Of a stretch of DNA of 64,000 nt, positions 49,359 through 58,055 are shown one piece after another (within the stretch, counting starts at the first letter, position 1; every line of letters begins with the position of its first letter). The DNA is from Bacillus nitratireducens (lineage in GTDB: Bacteria; Bacillota; Bacilli; Bacillales; Bacillaceae_G), in contig NZ_MAOC01000026.1 in assembly GCF_001884135.1 (NCBI RefSeq), positions 186,001 to 250,000 of the forward strand. Direction: 5' to 3'. The notes below the pieces were generated by a model, which saw only the letters and a list, made by a program, of their open reading frames with translations, had not been told where the DNA came from and did not search any database. The position numbers and the translations under genes are program-made.

Positions 49359-50564
49359 ATGGATAATACAAAGGTACGTGTTGAAAATGTAACAAAAGTC
49401 TTTGGGAAACATCCGCAACGAGCGCTTACCTTATTAAAAGAAGGAAAAAGCAAATCTGAAATTTTAAAGGAGACAGGAATGAACGTTGGTGTGAAAAAAG
49501 CAACGTTTGAAGTATACACTGGAGAAATTTTCGTTATTATGGGTTTGTCTGGTAGTGGGAAATCTACATTGGTTCGAATGCTAAATCAATTAATTAAACC
49601 GACAGCGGGGCATATATACATAGATGGTGAAGATATCGCGACGATGGGAAAAGAAGAGTTGCGAAGAGTAAGAAGAACGAAGATGAGCATGGTGTTTCAA
49701 AAGTTCGCTTTATTTCCACACCGTACAGTGATACAAAACGTTGCGTACGGGTTAGAAATTCAAGGAGTTCCAGTAGAGGAAAGAGAAAATAAGGCGTTAG
49801 AATCGCTACAGTTAGTAGGGCTAGATCATCATAAAGATAATTACCCAAGTCAACTTAGTGGTGGTATGCAGCAGCGTGTTGGAATCGCAAGGGCATTAAC
49901 GAATAATCCAGATGTATTGTTAATGGATGAGTCATTTAGTGCTTTAGATCCACTGATTCGAAAAGAAATGCAAGATGAATTGTTAGAGCTACAAGATAAA
50001 ATGGAAAAAACAATTATATTTATTACACATGATTTAGATGAAGCGCTTCGCATTGGAGATCGTATCGCATTAATGAAAGATGGAGAAATCGTTCAAATTG
50101 GAACGCCGGAAGAAATTATGATGAGTCCTGCCAATGAATTTGTAGAGAAATTCGTGGCGGACGTGAATTTAGGAAAAGTAATTACGGCGGAATCTATATT
50201 AAAACGACCGGAGACTTTATTAATTGATCGTGGACCACGTGTAGCACTTCAAATTATGAGGAATGCAGGTGTTTCTACCGTATATGTTGTAAACAAAAAG
50301 TATGAATTTTTAGGTATATTAACTGCGGATGATGCAAGTAAAGCAGTACAAAAACAGTGGCCGATTGCTGATTTATTACTTAACGATATTCCGCACGTTT
50401 ATTTAGATACTTTACTTGAAGAAACGTATGCAAAAATGGCGGAGATGAAATATCCGTTACCCGTAATTGATGAGAAGAAAAGGTTAAGAGGAATTATTAA
50501 ACGTGAAAGTGTCATTCAAGCTCTTGCAGGTAACATTGAGGAAGAGGTGAAAGACGATGAATAA
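49359..50564 (+). CDS. Glycine betaine ABC transporter ATPase (OpuAA-like)
   Basis: 401 residues. The ATPase domain has Walker A GLSGSGKST, Q-loop FQKFALFPHRTV, signature LSGGMQQRVGIARAL and Walker B VLLMDESFSALDP. The C-terminal 120 residues form a CBS pair (TVYVVNKKYEFLGILTADD and KYPLPVIDEKKRLRGII), which in this family senses ionic strength. Overlaps the permease gene by 8 bases. Confidence 0.94.
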   Translation: MDNTKVRVENVTKVFGKHPQRALTLLKEGKSKSEILKETGMNVGVKKATFEVYTGEIFVIMGLSGSGKSTLVRMLNQLIKPTAGHIYIDGEDIATMGKEELRRVRRTKMSMVFQKFALFPHRTVIQNVAYGLEIQGVPVEERENKALESLQLVGLDHHKDNYPSQLSGGMQQRVGIARALTNNPDVLLMDESFSALDPLIRKEMQDELLELQDKMEKTIIFITHDLDEALRIGDRIALMKDGEIVQIGTPEEIMMSPANEFVEKFVADVNLGKVITAESILKRPETLLIDRGPRVALQIMRNAGVSTVYVVNKKYEFLGILTADDASKAVQKQWPIADLLLNDIPHVYLDTLLEETYAKMAEMKYPLPVIDEKKRLRGIIKRESVIQALAGNIEEEVKDDE

Positions 50565-51393
50565 TATTCCGCGCATTCCATTAGGTGAATGGGTTGATTC
50601 ATTTGTTGCAAGTTTATATGAGCACTTTGAAGGCTTGTTCCGAGGATTCTCCTATATTATTGGTGGATTTGTTGATTTACTCACTAATTTTTTAACAATA
50701 ATACCAGCCATATTGATGATTATTCTCCTATGTTTCCTCATTTGGTATACAACGAGAAAATTATCTTTAGTTATTTTTACGCTCATCGGATTATTATTTA
50801 TTTTAAATATTAACTACTGGGCACAAACGATGCAAACATTAGCGCTCGTACTTACGTCAGTTATTATTTCGATTATTATCGGAATTCCCATTGGCATTTT
50901 AGCATCTCAAAATGAACGTTTCTCAAAATTTTTAAAACCGACATTAGATTTTATGCAAACAATGCCGGCATTCGTTTATTTGATACCAGCCATTACGTTT
51001 TTTGGTGTAGGCGTTGTACCTGGTATTATTGCATCGGTAATTTTCGCTATGCCACCGACAATTCGTTTTACAGACTTAGGAATTAGACAAGTTCCAGAAG
51101 ATTTAATTGAAGCTGCGAATGCATTTGGCTCTACCGCATCACAAAAATTATTTAAAGTACAATTACCGCTCGCAACCGGAACGATCATGGCTGGCGTGAA
51201 TCAAAGTATTATGCTTTCATTATCAATGGTTGTAACAGCTTCACTTGTAGGAGCGCCAGGACTTGGCGTCGATGTATATCGCTCTGTAACACAAGTAAAT
51301 ATCGGAATGGGATTTGAAGCTGGACTAGCTATCGTCGTGATTGCGATTATATTAGACCGAATTACGCAAGGGTTTTATACAAAAAGAAAATAA
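50557..51393 (+). CDS. Glycine betaine ABC transporter permease (OpuAB-like)
   Basis: 278 residues, about six membrane helices. The permease EAA-like loop reads LIEAANAFGSTASQKLFKVQLP and the preceding GVVPGIIASVIFAMPPTIRFTDLGIR is typical of the family. It forms the channel with the ATPase before it and takes cargo from the lipoprotein encoded at 48328-49185. Unlike some OpuAB proteins it has no fused binding domain. Confidence 0.94.
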   Translation: MNNIPRIPLGEWVDSFVASLYEHFEGLFRGFSYIIGGFVDLLTNFLTIIPAILMIILLCFLIWYTTRKLSLVIFTLIGLLFILNINYWAQTMQTLALVLTSVIISIIIGIPIGILASQNERFSKFLKPTLDFMQTMPAFVYLIPAITFFGVGVVPGIIASVIFAMPPTIRFTDLGIRQVPEDLIEAANAFGSTASQKLFKVQLPLATGTIMAGVNQSIMLSLSMVVTASLVGAPGLGVDVYRSVTQVNIGMGFEAGLAIVVIAIILDRITQGFYTKRK

Positions 51394-51394
51394 T

Positions 51395-51433
51395 GCAAAA
51401 AACACACTTTATACTACAAAGTGTGTTTTTTGC
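51395..51433. terminator. Bidirectional terminator after the permease
   Basis: Perfect 16-bp stem GCAAAAAACACACTTT / AAAGTGTGTTTTTTGC. Confidence 0.9.
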
Positions 51434-51440
51434 ATTCGAA

Positions 51441-51677
51441 TTACATCCGAACAATAACAGAACCTCCAGCTGGTGCACAAACTTGGTTTTGCTGTTGTTC
51501 CATTGATTTTATTAAATGATTATTTTCTTCGATTAAAGAGATTAACTTAGCTAATTGGCTTTCAAGGCTTGCGATGCGCTGTATCATATATTGAGAATCA
51601 TGATGCAGTGTATTTCTTACAGGATGGGGGGAGTAAGCATATTGTTGATTTATATTTGGATTCCAATGAGGATACAT
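51441..51677 (-). CDS. Small coiled-coil protein, possibly spore-associated
   Basis: 78 residues. A Tyr/His/Pro/Asn-rich N-terminus (MYPHWNPNINQQYAYSPH) resembles small spore proteins of Bacillus; a heptad-type helix follows (QRIASLESQLAKLISLIEENNHLI) and the end is CAPAGGSVIVRM. GAAGGAGGAA lies 9 bases before the ATG. The spore link is by composition only. Confidence 0.72.
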   Translation of the reverse strand: MYPHWNPNINQQYAYSPHPVRNTLHHDSQYMIQRIASLESQLAKLISLIEENNHLIKSMEQQQNQVCAPAGGSVIVRM

Positions 51678-51922
51678 TTGAGTCGTTCCTCCTTCAATAA
51701 ATTACTGATCTTTCTTATAGTAAATGCCTATGTATATGTAATGGTGACTTGAAAATTTTTCAAAATAAGAGGAGTATGTACAGGAAATGGAAAAGTAATA
51801 CATTTATAGTTTAAAGTACATTTTTTGGAAATATCCAAGGGGAATAGCGGATAAATTAGGATATTATCACGTTTATGTAAATAGATATTATATAGGGAGA
51901 AATGATTGGAGGAGATGCAATT

Positions 51923-52075
51923 TTGTCTAAAAATATAAAAAGAAATGATGCAATGACAATTGGTGTCGTTATAGGTGTTATAACCGGTGTGTTTCAAGGG
52001 TACTTTACAAATAATTTAGTAATCGGAATTGTGATTGGGATCGTAATTGGGATTGCATTTTTGAAGAAAGAATGA
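51923..52075 (+). CDS. Small 50-residue Gly/Ile-rich membrane protein
   Basis: TTG start with GGAGGAGAT (51908-51916) at good spacing. It begins MSKNIKRNDAMT and has two membrane stretches, IGVVIGVITGVFQG and LVIGIVIGIVIGIAFL, with GxxxG-like glycine spacing, then KKE. Such glycine-zipper hairpins pack tightly in membranes. No family recognised. Confidence 0.65.
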   Translation: MSKNIKRNDAMTIGVVIGVITGVFQGYFTNNLVIGIVIGIVIGIAFLKKE

Positions 52076-52105
52076 GTGTAAATTTATTTCAAAAATTGCT
52101 GTATT

Positions 52106-52150
52106 AAAGGAAAGAATTTTCGGAATATAAATCCTGTTTTTCCTTTTTTT
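52106..52150 (+). terminator. Weak terminator after the 50-residue gene
   Basis: AAAGGAAA pairs with TTTTCCTTT across a long loop, then T-rich. Confidence 0.35.
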
Positions 52151-52183
52151 ATGATATTATAAATAAAAAGGATGGTGATGGAT

Positions 52184-52663
52184 ATGTCAACTAACAATCA
52201 AGTAGAACAAAATTGCTTTATTTGCGAAAAACATATAGGAAACATTACAGTTCCAGGTGGAGCTATTTACGAAGATAAACTAGTTTACGTTGGACATGTC
52301 CACTGGGATAGCGAAGAAACATACCTTGGTTATGTAATGATAGATATAAAAAGACATGTACCTGGTCTTGCTGAACTCACAGATGAAGAAGCGAAAGCGT
52401 TCGGACTTATAACAAGTAGAGTAAGTAAAGCGCTAAAAGAAAGCGAAGGAGCAGAACATATTTATACTTTCGTTTCAGGTAATGGTGTACCACATATGCA
52501 TATGCACATTATACCGCGTTATCCAAATACACCAAAAGAGTTTTGGTCACCGACTGAAGTAGCAAATTGGACTGGTGCACCACATGGAGATTCAGAGAAA
52601 ATTAAAAAACTATGCGAAAGAATACGAAAGTATATGGTGAATGAGTATGCATACAACAAATAA
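52184..52663 (+). CDS. HIT family hydrolase
   Basis: 159 residues from MSTNNQVEQNCFICEKH, behind AAAAGGATGG. The histidine triad is HMHMHIIPRYP near residue 105; the early CFICEKHIG could bind zinc. HIT enzymes split nucleotide-phosphoramidates or dinucleoside polyphosphates. It overlaps the PP2C gene by 23 bases, so the two are translationally linked. Confidence 0.9.
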   Translation: MSTNNQVEQNCFICEKHIGNITVPGGAIYEDKLVYVGHVHWDSEETYLGYVMIDIKRHVPGLAELTDEEAKAFGLITSRVSKALKESEGAEHIYTFVSGNGVPHMHMHIIPRYPNTPKEFWSPTEVANWTGAPHGDSEKIKKLCERIRKYMVNEYAYNK

Positions 52664-53471
52664 TACACAATATTCATGGGTTGGAAGTAGAGAAATGTGT
52701 TTAGATGAGGTTTCAGTTAAGCAATATGGTGATATTGTACTTGGTAAATACGGCGGAAATATAAGCGCCGGAGCAAAAAAGAATGAAGATGGTGCATTAG
52801 TTTGGTCGAATGATGATTGGGAATTCACCGTTATATTAGACGGACATAATAGTGCAGAAAGTGTTGAATTAGTAGTAAATACAATCCAAAAAGAAAATGA
52901 AAATATAAAAGCGATTATGAAAGAATCAATTAAAACAGTATTTCGATCTGTTGAAAATCATATACTTGCAATTTTTCAATCGCAGTCATTTAAAGAAAAA
53001 TGCAAAAATGCAAAAGGTGAAACAGCCTGCTTAATATGTGTAAGAAAAGAAAAGTACATATGGTGGCTATCTATTGGTGATTGCCTAGTTTATGTATTTC
53101 ATGATGAATTACATAAACTAGGACAATATACATTGAATCAACGCCACTTTTACGAATGGATTGGAAATGTAAACACATTTGATTTACCGGTTCCTTGCTA
53201 TTCTTCAGGAATTCGTGAATTACGTACTGGAAAGAATCGGATTGTAATGGTGACAGATGGGGTATTGGAATGTGGAGAACGCCGGTATGAAACGCCATTA
53301 AATCTTTATAATGATATGAATGGAAATAATATTGAGTTAAAAGAAAATATTCATAATGTGTTAGAACATGTTCATCATCAATTCGGACGAGATAGTGCGA
53401 CAATTATTAGTTGGGACGTTGAAAACAAAGAGAATGCTACGTATCCGAGTGATCAGCCAGATAAAAGGTAA
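52641..53471 (+). CDS. PP2C-type protein phosphatase-like protein
   Basis: 276 residues. Recognisable PPM motifs: FTVILDGHNS (DGH metal motif), WWLSIGDCLVYVF (GD motif), RIVMVTDGVLECG (TDG) and FGRDSATIISWD (D near the end). The very first RxxNED-type motif is reduced (GAKKNEDGALVW). It may be a Ser/Thr phosphatase; no kinase gene is close. Overlaps the HIT gene. Confidence 0.82.
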   Translation: MSMHTTNNTQYSWVGSREMCLDEVSVKQYGDIVLGKYGGNISAGAKKNEDGALVWSNDDWEFTVILDGHNSAESVELVVNTIQKENENIKAIMKESIKTVFRSVENHILAIFQSQSFKEKCKNAKGETACLICVRKEKYIWWLSIGDCLVYVFHDELHKLGQYTLNQRHFYEWIGNVNTFDLPVPCYSSGIRELRTGKNRIVMVTDGVLECGERRYETPLNLYNDMNGNNIELKENIHNVLEHVHHQFGRDSATIISWDVENKENATYPSDQPDKR

Positions 53472-53485
53472 AGGAGGAGACATCA

Positions 53486-53854
53486 CTGTTTTTAGTTAAA
53501 GTAGTATTATGGATTATATTTGTAGTTATTTTGGAAAAAGTAGTGAGAAAAAAATTAAATATACCGAAACAAACTGACTGGAATAGTAAATATGTAAACA
53601 ACTCTCATAAATGGGGTACTAGGGCTCTTATCATTTCTTATATTATTGTTACGATGATATGTGCCACTTTAAATCCCATTTATATTAGTAATTTACCCAT
53701 ATTATTTTTAATAACTTTATACTGCTTTCAATCATATATGGAGTGGAAATATGATAAAGAATCGAGGGAATATGTTATTTCTTTAGGAACAGTTCCATTA
53801 TTACTAATAACAGGAATTATGTTTAATCTTTTCTTTTATAACTATTGGATTTAA
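53486..53854 (+). CDS. DUF4181 membrane protein, apparently starting at CTG
   Basis: About 122 residues. The usual start codons give only a version beginning at TTG 53531, which would cut off the first membrane helix. Upstream in frame, CTG TTT TTA GTT AAA at 53486 lies 9 bases after GGAGG (53472-53476) and gives LFLVKVVLWIIFVVILEKVVRKKLN (helix then basic), just as in the paralogue at 54345-54725. Shared landmarks: a VNNSHKW or VNSLHVK segment and MEWKYDKES or MEWKYDRES. Confidence 0.72.
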   Translation: MFLVKVVLWIIFVVILEKVVRKKLNIPKQTDWNSKYVNNSHKWGTRALIISYIIVTMICATLNPIYISNLPILFLITLYCFQSYMEWKYDKESREYVISLGTVPLLLITGIMFNLFFYNYWI

Positions 53855-53882
53855 TCATATGTGGAATGAATGGGGAGACAAA

Positions 53883-54323
53883 ATGAAAATACCTAAATTA
53901 CGTGCTGAAGCAATGATTTTAAATGAAGATCATTCTAAAGTACTTGTACAATGTGATTTAAGTGAAACATTTTATCGTTTTCCAGGCGGTTCTATTGAAT
54001 TTGGTGAAACAACAAAAGAAGCAATAATGCGAGAATTAATGGAAGAATACGATTTGAAGATTGATGTTCAAGAATTAGCCGTTGTAAATGAGCATATTTT
54101 TGAGTGGAACAACGAAAAAGGACATCACTGTACATTGCTACATTGGGGAACGGTTGAAGAGATAATTACAAATGAAATAAGACATAAAGAACATGAAGAT
54201 ATTATATTAATCTGGAAAAGTCTAGACGAATTAAAGGAGAAACGAACGTATCCTGAAGGGATTGTAAGTTATTTAGAGGAGAATAACCGAAATATAGTCC
54301 ACTTTATTTCTAAAAATAAATAA
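53883..54323 (+). CDS. NUDIX hydrolase
   Basis: 146 residues from MKIPKLRAE, behind GGGGAGA. The Nudix box is GGSIEFGETTKEAIMRELME followed by EY (Gly of the usual EExG replaced), giving the metal-binding helix. It hydrolyses a nucleoside diphosphate linked to another group. It lies between the two DUF4181 genes, probably in one transcript. Confidence 0.9.
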   Translation: MKIPKLRAEAMILNEDHSKVLVQCDLSETFYRFPGGSIEFGETTKEAIMRELMEEYDLKIDVQELAVVNEHIFEWNNEKGHHCTLLHWGTVEEIITNEIRHKEHEDIILIWKSLDELKEKRTYPEGIVSYLEENNRNIVHFISKNK

Positions 54324-54344
54324 AGTAATAGGAGGGGAACAACA

Positions 54345-54725
54345 ATGAGTACCTCTACAATTTTGATGATTATTATTGGACTGGGTATTGGTGGATATTT
54401 CTTAGAACAGTTTTTAAGAAGAAAATTGAATATGGAGATAAGGGGCTTCTTTGGATATAAGCATGTGAATAGTTTACATGTAAAATTAGAAATAGGGCTT
54501 ATTATAATTTATATAATAGGTAGTTGTTATTATATGTTTAAATTTGAAAACTCTAAAATGGCTTATGTCATGTTCACTTATTTAGGGATATCATGTACTT
54601 TAAGAGCATGGATGGAATGGAAGTATGATAGAGAATCAAAAGAATATATACTTTCGATAACGGGAATGGTTGCATTTATATTGATGATCTCAATACTAGT
54701 TTATTTCGTTCCACCTGCTGCATAA
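54345..54725 (+). CDS. DUF4181 membrane protein
   Basis: 126 residues, four membrane helices. GYKHVNSLHVK, a TLRAWMEWKYDRESKEYIL segment and an N-terminal helix followed by RRKLNM place it with the DUF4181 protein at 53486-53854. AGGAGGGGAA gives a good start. Function unknown. Confidence 0.82.
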   Translation: MSTSTILMIIIGLGIGGYFLEQFLRRKLNMEIRGFFGYKHVNSLHVKLEIGLIIIYIIGSCYYMFKFENSKMAYVMFTYLGISCTLRAWMEWKYDRESKEYILSITGMVAFILMISILVYFVPPAA

Positions 54726-54768
54726 TAAGGTGATTATTGATGGTACAAATAGTGAAATAACTAATAAA

Positions 54769-54803
54769 TAAGAAACCATTTACTATTAAATGGTTTCTTA
54801 TTT
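54769..54803. terminator. Bidirectional terminator
   Basis: 14-bp perfect stem TAAGAAACCATTTA / TAAATGGTTTCTTA between convergent genes; includes the GrpB stop. Confidence 0.85.
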
Positions 54804-55316
54804 AAATTCATCATTTATTTTTGCTAATATGGCTGTAACGAAATTTGTTTTATCTTCAGCATATCGATGTTTATCATTAGGATTAGCTTGTGAAAGTAGA
54901 ATCTTTAACTGTTCATACTGTATACGAGAAGTTTTGTTGTCAATTAAGTAATCTCTGAATTGTAATTGTTCTATTAAATAGGTATTGTCTTGTTCATACA
55001 TATGAATTTGATGAGTTCTTGGCTCTCCTTTATTAAAATAGTATCGTTCAGGTAGTACATCTTGTCTGTATTTATAGTTTAGTAGTTCTAATTTTTTAAT
55101 ACATTTTAAACCGTCCTTATAATCTTTTAGTTCGATTGCAATATCAATAATGGGCTTTGCACTTAAATGTGGAATAGAAGTACTACCAATATGGTGTATC
55201 GCTAAAATATGTTCACCAATTTGTTCCTCAATGAATTGTTTCTCTTTTATAAACTCAATTTCCCATTCTTCAGTCCACGGAACTAAAAACACTTTCCCAT
55301 ACGGTAAACCTAACAT
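54798..55316 (-). CDS. GrpB/UPF0157 family protein, copy 2
   Basis: 172 residues from MLGLPYGKV. The same motifs as copy 1 (4939-5448): HHIGSTSIP, AKPIIDIAIEL, VLPERYYFNKGEPRTHQIHM. Identity by eye is about three-quarters, so this is a recent duplication about 50 kb away and in the opposite direction. Function unknown. Confidence 0.88.
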   Translation of the reverse strand: MLGLPYGKVFLVPWTEEWEIEFIKEKQFIEEQIGEHILAIHHIGSTSIPHLSAKPIIDIAIELKDYKDGLKCIKKLELLNYKYRQDVLPERYYFNKGEPRTHQIHMYEQDNTYLIEQLQFRDYLIDNKTSRIQYEQLKILLSQANPNDKHRYAEDKTNFVTAILAKINDEFK

Positions 55317-55356
55317 TTGATTTGCACCTCTTTCAAAATGGTCTTCAAAGAGTCTA

Positions 55357-56202
55357 TTACATTTTCTTAAAAGTTCTCAAAACAAGGTATTCCCACAATC
55401 TCCATGGAAGAATCTTCTTCGCAAAGATCATAAATTTTACACCTTTGCCAATCGGATATCGTAAATTCGCACGCTTAGATTCAGCGACTTCTACGATTTT
55501 ATTAGCAACATCTATCGGATTACCAAATGTATCACTGCCGCTATTAATATGTTTTTGTATTTTATCCATATATTCTTTGTAAGGAGAAGATGTATCAGAT
55601 TGGCTTGTAGCTAGTTGTTTACCAACTTCCCAAATATTTGTGTTATAAGAACCTGGTTCAATTAAAACAACATCTATTCCGAACGGTTTTACTTCTAAGC
55701 GAAGGGATTCACTCCAGCCTTCTAATGCATATTTTGAAGAAACGTAAGGGGATAAACCAGGGAATCCGACTTGGCCGCTAATACTGCTTATATTAATGAT
55801 TTTTCCGCTTTTCTGTTCTCTCATATAAGGTAAAACAAGTTGAGTAATTGATATAGCTCCAAAAAGGTTCGTTTCAAATTGTTTACGGTATTCCTCTACT
55901 GGAATTTCTTCTACAAAGCCCCCATTTGCATATCCTGCATTATTAATGAGAAGGTTAACTCTGCTTATTCCTTTTAAATATAATTGAAAGTTATGTATAG
56001 AGTTTTGATCGGTTACATCTAATTGTTGAATTTTTATGTTTTGCTGTAAGTTGAGTTTAGTAACTTGAGAAATTAAATCTTCTTGTTTATTAAGGTTTCG
56101 CATTGTAGCTATGACTAAATAGTCTTTTTTCGCAAGCTCAAGTGTTGTTAAAAGACCGAATCCACTTGAAGCCCCGGTTATAACTGCGATTTTTTTATTC
56201 AT
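55357..56202 (-). CDS. Short-chain dehydrogenase/reductase
   Basis: 281 residues from MNKKIAVITG. NAD(P) motif TGASSGFG, NNAGYANGG, and catalytic Ser then YVSSKYALEGW (Tyr and Lys). The helix after the nucleotide fold shows ATMRNLNKQED, whose Arg suggests NADPH. The C-terminal extension GVKFMIFAKKILPWRLWEY is like SDRs acting on larger or lipophilic substrates. An ATG ten codons earlier lacks a binding site. Confidence 0.9.
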   Translation of the reverse strand: MNKKIAVITGASSGFGLLTTLELAKKDYLVIATMRNLNKQEDLISQVTKLNLQQNIKIQQLDVTDQNSIHNFQLYLKGISRVNLLINNAGYANGGFVEEIPVEEYRKQFETNLFGAISITQLVLPYMREQKSGKIINISSISGQVGFPGLSPYVSSKYALEGWSESLRLEVKPFGIDVVLIEPGSYNTNIWEVGKQLATSQSDTSSPYKEYMDKIQKHINSGSDTFGNPIDVANKIVEVAESKRANLRYPIGKGVKFMIFAKKILPWRLWEYLVLRTFKKM

Positions 56203-56390
56203 TTTTTGCTCACTTTCTTTTTCTTTTATCATAACGAGTTATGAAAAGAAAATCTATTATTCCTATATTTGCAATGAGAGCAATACCCGTTAATTCTATA
56301 TTCTATGAGATTTTTAAAAGAGGGAATTATACGGACTCAGCGTATATAAAGAAGTGAGTATTAATACGTTAATGAAATGAGGGAAGAAAA

Positions 56391-56870
56391 ATGGCCCATG
56401 TGAAAGATGTAATAGCAGATCAATTATTAGCAAATGCGAATGATCCTAGTTGGTATATTCCATTTTCAGATGCAGTTAAGGATTTATCTGAGAGAGAAGC
56501 TTTCTGGAAACCGAATGAAGAGTGTAATAGTATAGCTGAAATTGTACAACATTTACTGTATTGGAACTCGACGTGGCAAACTAGGTACAAAGAATCAAAT
56601 GTCAATGCCGTGCCCGCTATTGGTGATAATAATAAAAGTTTTATGCTATCTGATAATCAAACATTTGAAGAGTTAAGAGAAAAACTGTTAGAGAAACTGT
56701 TACAATGGCAAAATCTCATAAATGAAGACAAGGTTGAAAGTGATGTAATTGGATTTCCTGTATCTGCGAAGTGGTGGGAAGTATTAGCTAATGTAACGAC
56801 TCATAATGCGTATCATATTGGTCAAATTATTTACATTCGGAAATTACAGAAGAGTTTTGATAATGAATAA
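56391..56870 (+). CDS. DinB family protein
   Basis: 159 residues. Metal-binding histidines are in EIVQHLLYWNSTWQTR and TTHNAYHIGQIIYIRKLQ. The third DinB-type protein of the window, of the common YfiT/DinB-like group. A terminator separates it from acoA. Confidence 0.87.
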   Translation: MAHVKDVIADQLLANANDPSWYIPFSDAVKDLSEREAFWKPNEECNSIAEIVQHLLYWNSTWQTRYKESNVNAVPAIGDNNKSFMLSDNQTFEELREKLLEKLLQWQNLINEDKVESDVIGFPVSAKWWEVLANVTTHNAYHIGQIIYIRKLQKSFDNE

Positions 56871-56896
56871 GATAATAATTCTCAAATTAGGTGAAC

Positions 56897-56943
56897 AAAA
56901 GTGGACAAGACGAGACAGATGTCTCATTTTGTCCACTTTTTTA
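56897..56943 (+). terminator. Terminator upstream of acoA, with an inner palindrome
   Basis: AAAAGTGGACAA / TTGTCCACTTTT outer stem and GAGACA-GA-TGTCTC inner palindrome (56912-56925), then TTTTTTATT. The palindrome lies about 65 bases before the -24 element of the sigma-54 promoter and could also be an activator site. Confidence 0.75.
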
Positions 56944-56987
56944 TTATGGAAGAAAAGAGAAAACCTATTAAATCAGGGATTAGAATT

Positions 56988-57003
56988 TGGCACAGTACTT
57001 GCA
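56988..57003 (+). promoter_or_regulatory. Sigma-54 (-24/-12) promoter of acoABCL
   Basis: TGGCAC (56988-56993), five bases, TTGCA (56999-57003): exact consensus, 37 bases before the acoA ATG. Sigma-54 control of aco genes is known in Bacillus; the activator AcoR is not encoded in this window. Confidence 0.93.
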
Positions 57004-57039
57004 ATATAAAAGATGAACAAGAAAATAGGAGGGCTGGAC

Positions 57040-58038
57040 ATGTTAAAAACAACTGAAAGTAAAGGGAATGAAATTACGAAAGAACAAGCTCGTTGGATGT
57101 ATGAAAAAATGTTAGAGATTCGTAAGTTTGAAGATAAGGTACATGAATTATTCGCGCAAGGCGTTCTGCCAGGTTTCGTTCATTTATACGCAGGTGAAGA
57201 AGCGGTAGCAGTTGGTGTATGTGCCCACTTAACGGATCGTGACAGTATTACAAGTACGCATAGAGGACATGGGCATTGTATCGCAAAAGGCTGTGATTTA
57301 AACGGAATGATGGCTGAACTTTTTGGGAAAGCGACAGGGTTATGTAAAGGTAAAGGCGGTTCAATGCATATTGCTGATTTAAATAAAGGAATGCTTGGTG
57401 CAAATGGGATTGTAGGCGGAGGTTTTCCACTTGCTTGCGGTTCAGCATTAACAGCTAAATATAAAGGAACGAAAGATGTGAGTGTTTGCTTCTTTGGTGA
57501 CGGAGCAAATAATGAAGGGACATTTCACGAAGGGGTTAATTTAGCAGCGATTTGGAAGTTACCAGTTATTTTTATCGCAGAAAATAACGGTTACGGTGAA
57601 GCAACAACATTTGAATATGCGTCAAGTTGTGATTCCATTGCAGATCGAGCGAAAGCATACAATATTCCAGGTGTTCAAGTCGATGGAAAAGATTTACTTG
57701 CAGTGTATAAAGCGGCGGAAGAAGCAGTAGAACGTGCGCGTAATGGCGGTGGTCCAACAATAATTGAATGTATGACATATCGTAATTACGGTCATTTCGA
57801 AGGTGAAGCGCAAACGTATAAAACTTCAGAAGAAAAAGAAGAACATTTAAATGAAAAAGATGCGATTGTGAATTTCCGTAAGCATTTAATTCATGAAGCT
57901 TTATTAACTGAATCTGAACTTGTGGATATGGAAAGGGAAGTAGATGATGCAGTACAAAAATCAATTGAATTCAGTGAAAATAGTCCATATCCAGAGGATG
58001 AAGAATTATTAAAAGATGTATACGTTTCTTACAAATAA
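57040..58038 (+). CDS. acoA: Acetoin dehydrogenase E1 alpha subunit
   Basis: 332 residues from MLKTTESK, behind ATAGGAGGG. The thiamine diphosphate motif is FGDGANNEGTFHEGVNLAAI ending at ENNGYG. MYEKMLEIRKFEDKV and HRGHGHCIAKG are typical of 2-oxoacid-type E1 alpha chains. With AcoB it cleaves acetoin oxidatively and passes the acetyl group to AcoC. First gene of acoABCL. Confidence 0.95.
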   Translation: MLKTTESKGNEITKEQARWMYEKMLEIRKFEDKVHELFAQGVLPGFVHLYAGEEAVAVGVCAHLTDRDSITSTHRGHGHCIAKGCDLNGMMAELFGKATGLCKGKGGSMHIADLNKGMLGANGIVGGGFPLACGSALTAKYKGTKDVSVCFFGDGANNEGTFHEGVNLAAIWKLPVIFIAENNGYGEATTFEYASSCDSIADRAKAYNIPGVQVDGKDLLAVYKAAEEAVERARNGGGPTIIECMTYRNYGHFEGEAQTYKTSEEKEEHLNEKDAIVNFRKHLIHEALLTESELVDMEREVDDAVQKSIEFSENSPYPEDEELLKDVYVSYK

Positions 58039-58055
58039 GAGGAGGGTGAAAAATA

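Noticed and set aside
55322-55582. Plus-strand ORF over the SDR gene
   Set aside because: Antisense shadow of the SDR C-terminus with no start signal.
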